A stretch of 5,644 bases of DNA from Brevundimonas sp. UBA2388 (lineage in GTDB: Bacteria > Pseudomonadota > Alphaproteobacteria > Caulobacterales > Caulobacteraceae): the NCBI GenBank assembly GCA_002343425.1, contig DDSO01000108.1:193-5836 (forward strand), read 5' to 3'. The translations under genes were made by a program, and so were the position numbers. Of this stretch, positions 5,418 to 5,644 are shown piece by piece. The notes under the pieces are model-generated. The model saw nothing but the letters and a program-made list of their open reading frames with translations, had not been told where the DNA came from and did not search any database. Each line of letters begins with the position of its first letter. Position 1 is the first letter of the stretch.

Positions 5418-5644
5418 TCAGCGCCCGAATTTCTGGAACTTGATCCGGTGCGGGATGAGGCTCTCCACCCCGAGGCGACGCTTCTTGTCTTCCTCATAGG
5501 CTTCAAAATTCCCCTCGAACCATTCGACATGGCTGTCGCCTTCGAACGCCAGGATGTGCGTGGCCAGCCGGTCCAGGAACCAGCGGTCGTGGGAGATGAC
5601 CACGGCGCAGCCGGCGAAGCCTTCCAGCGCCTCTTCCAGGTTCT
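5418..5644 (-). CDS. ettA: EttA-type ABC-F ATPase (energy-dependent translational throttle), C-terminal fragment
   Basis: Only the last 74 residues are visible; the gene enters from the right edge and the true start is outside. The fragment reads NLEEAL, then GCAVVISHDRWFLDRLATHIL, followed by a glycine/acid turn, EWFEGNFEAYEEDKKRRLG and the tail PHRIKFQKF. It contains the H-loop histidine (ISHD) of the second ATPase domain. The FEGNFEAYEEDKKRRLG stretch and the basic end closely match E. coli EttA (formerly YjjK) and not Uup or other ABC-F members. EttA binds the ribosomal E site and gates the first elongation steps according to the ATP/ADP ratio. It ends cleanly and is followed by a strong terminator, so it is the last gene of its transcript. 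An internal GTG at 5603 is not a start, since the frame stays open through conserved residues to the edge. Confidence 0.95.
   Translation of the reverse strand, partial: NLEEALEGFAGCAVVISHDRWFLDRLATHILAFEGDSHVEWFEGNFEAYEEDKKRRLGVESLIPHRIKFQKFGR

Noticed and set aside
5418..5603. A separate 61-codon small gene starting at GTG 5603
   Set aside because: The frame stays open to the window edge through conserved ABC-F residues, so this is the tail of a larger gene.

Overview
The window is GC-rich and densely coded. The codon choice, short gaps, stop/start overlaps and protein types fit an alphaproteobacterium, most likely of the Caulobacterales (Brevundimonas/Caulobacter-like). That placement is an inference from gene content and style; there is no rRNA or other marker here to settle it.

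Region 1 (minus strand, 3494 down to 1) is one tightly packed methionine-cycle operon, read right to left. It starts with an ArsR-type regulator fused to an AdoMet-dependent methyltransferase domain (sahR-like). Next come metF (methylenetetrahydrofolate reductase), a stand-alone homocysteine-binding half of cobalamin-dependent methionine synthase, and the start of a second methionine synthase gene that opens with the folate-binding domain and runs off the left edge. Each junction overlaps: ATGA, ATGA, then TAGTG. MetF makes 5-methyl-tetrahydrofolate, and the two MetH polypeptides use it to methylate homocysteine. The regulator probably senses the state of the methyl cycle (S-adenosylhomocysteine or S-adenosylmethionine) and acts at a near-perfect 20-bp palindrome just upstream of its own start codon.

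Region 2 (3495-3604) is the 110-base gap between divergent genes. It holds the AT-rich palindrome, which stands out sharply from the GC-rich background.

Region 3 (plus strand, 3605-4396) encodes a predicted exported calcium-binding protein with five EF-hand loops. It was built by an internal duplication and carries a Gly/Met-rich linker. It converges with region 4, with only 14 bases between stop codons and a short hairpin spanning both.

Region 4 (minus strand, 5337-4411) encodes a D-2-hydroxyacid dehydrogenase, probably a glyoxylate/hydroxypyruvate-type reductase. Upstream lies a strong intrinsic terminator (5370-5402). It serves the last gene, the C-terminal end of an EttA-type ABC-F translation factor (5418 to the right edge).

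Most of the window is ordinary core metabolism. The points most worth a second look are the regulator/operator pair controlling the methionine operon, the two-gene split of MetH, and the duplicated EF-hand protein. No RNA gene, mobile element, CRISPR array or clear sign of recent transfer was seen.
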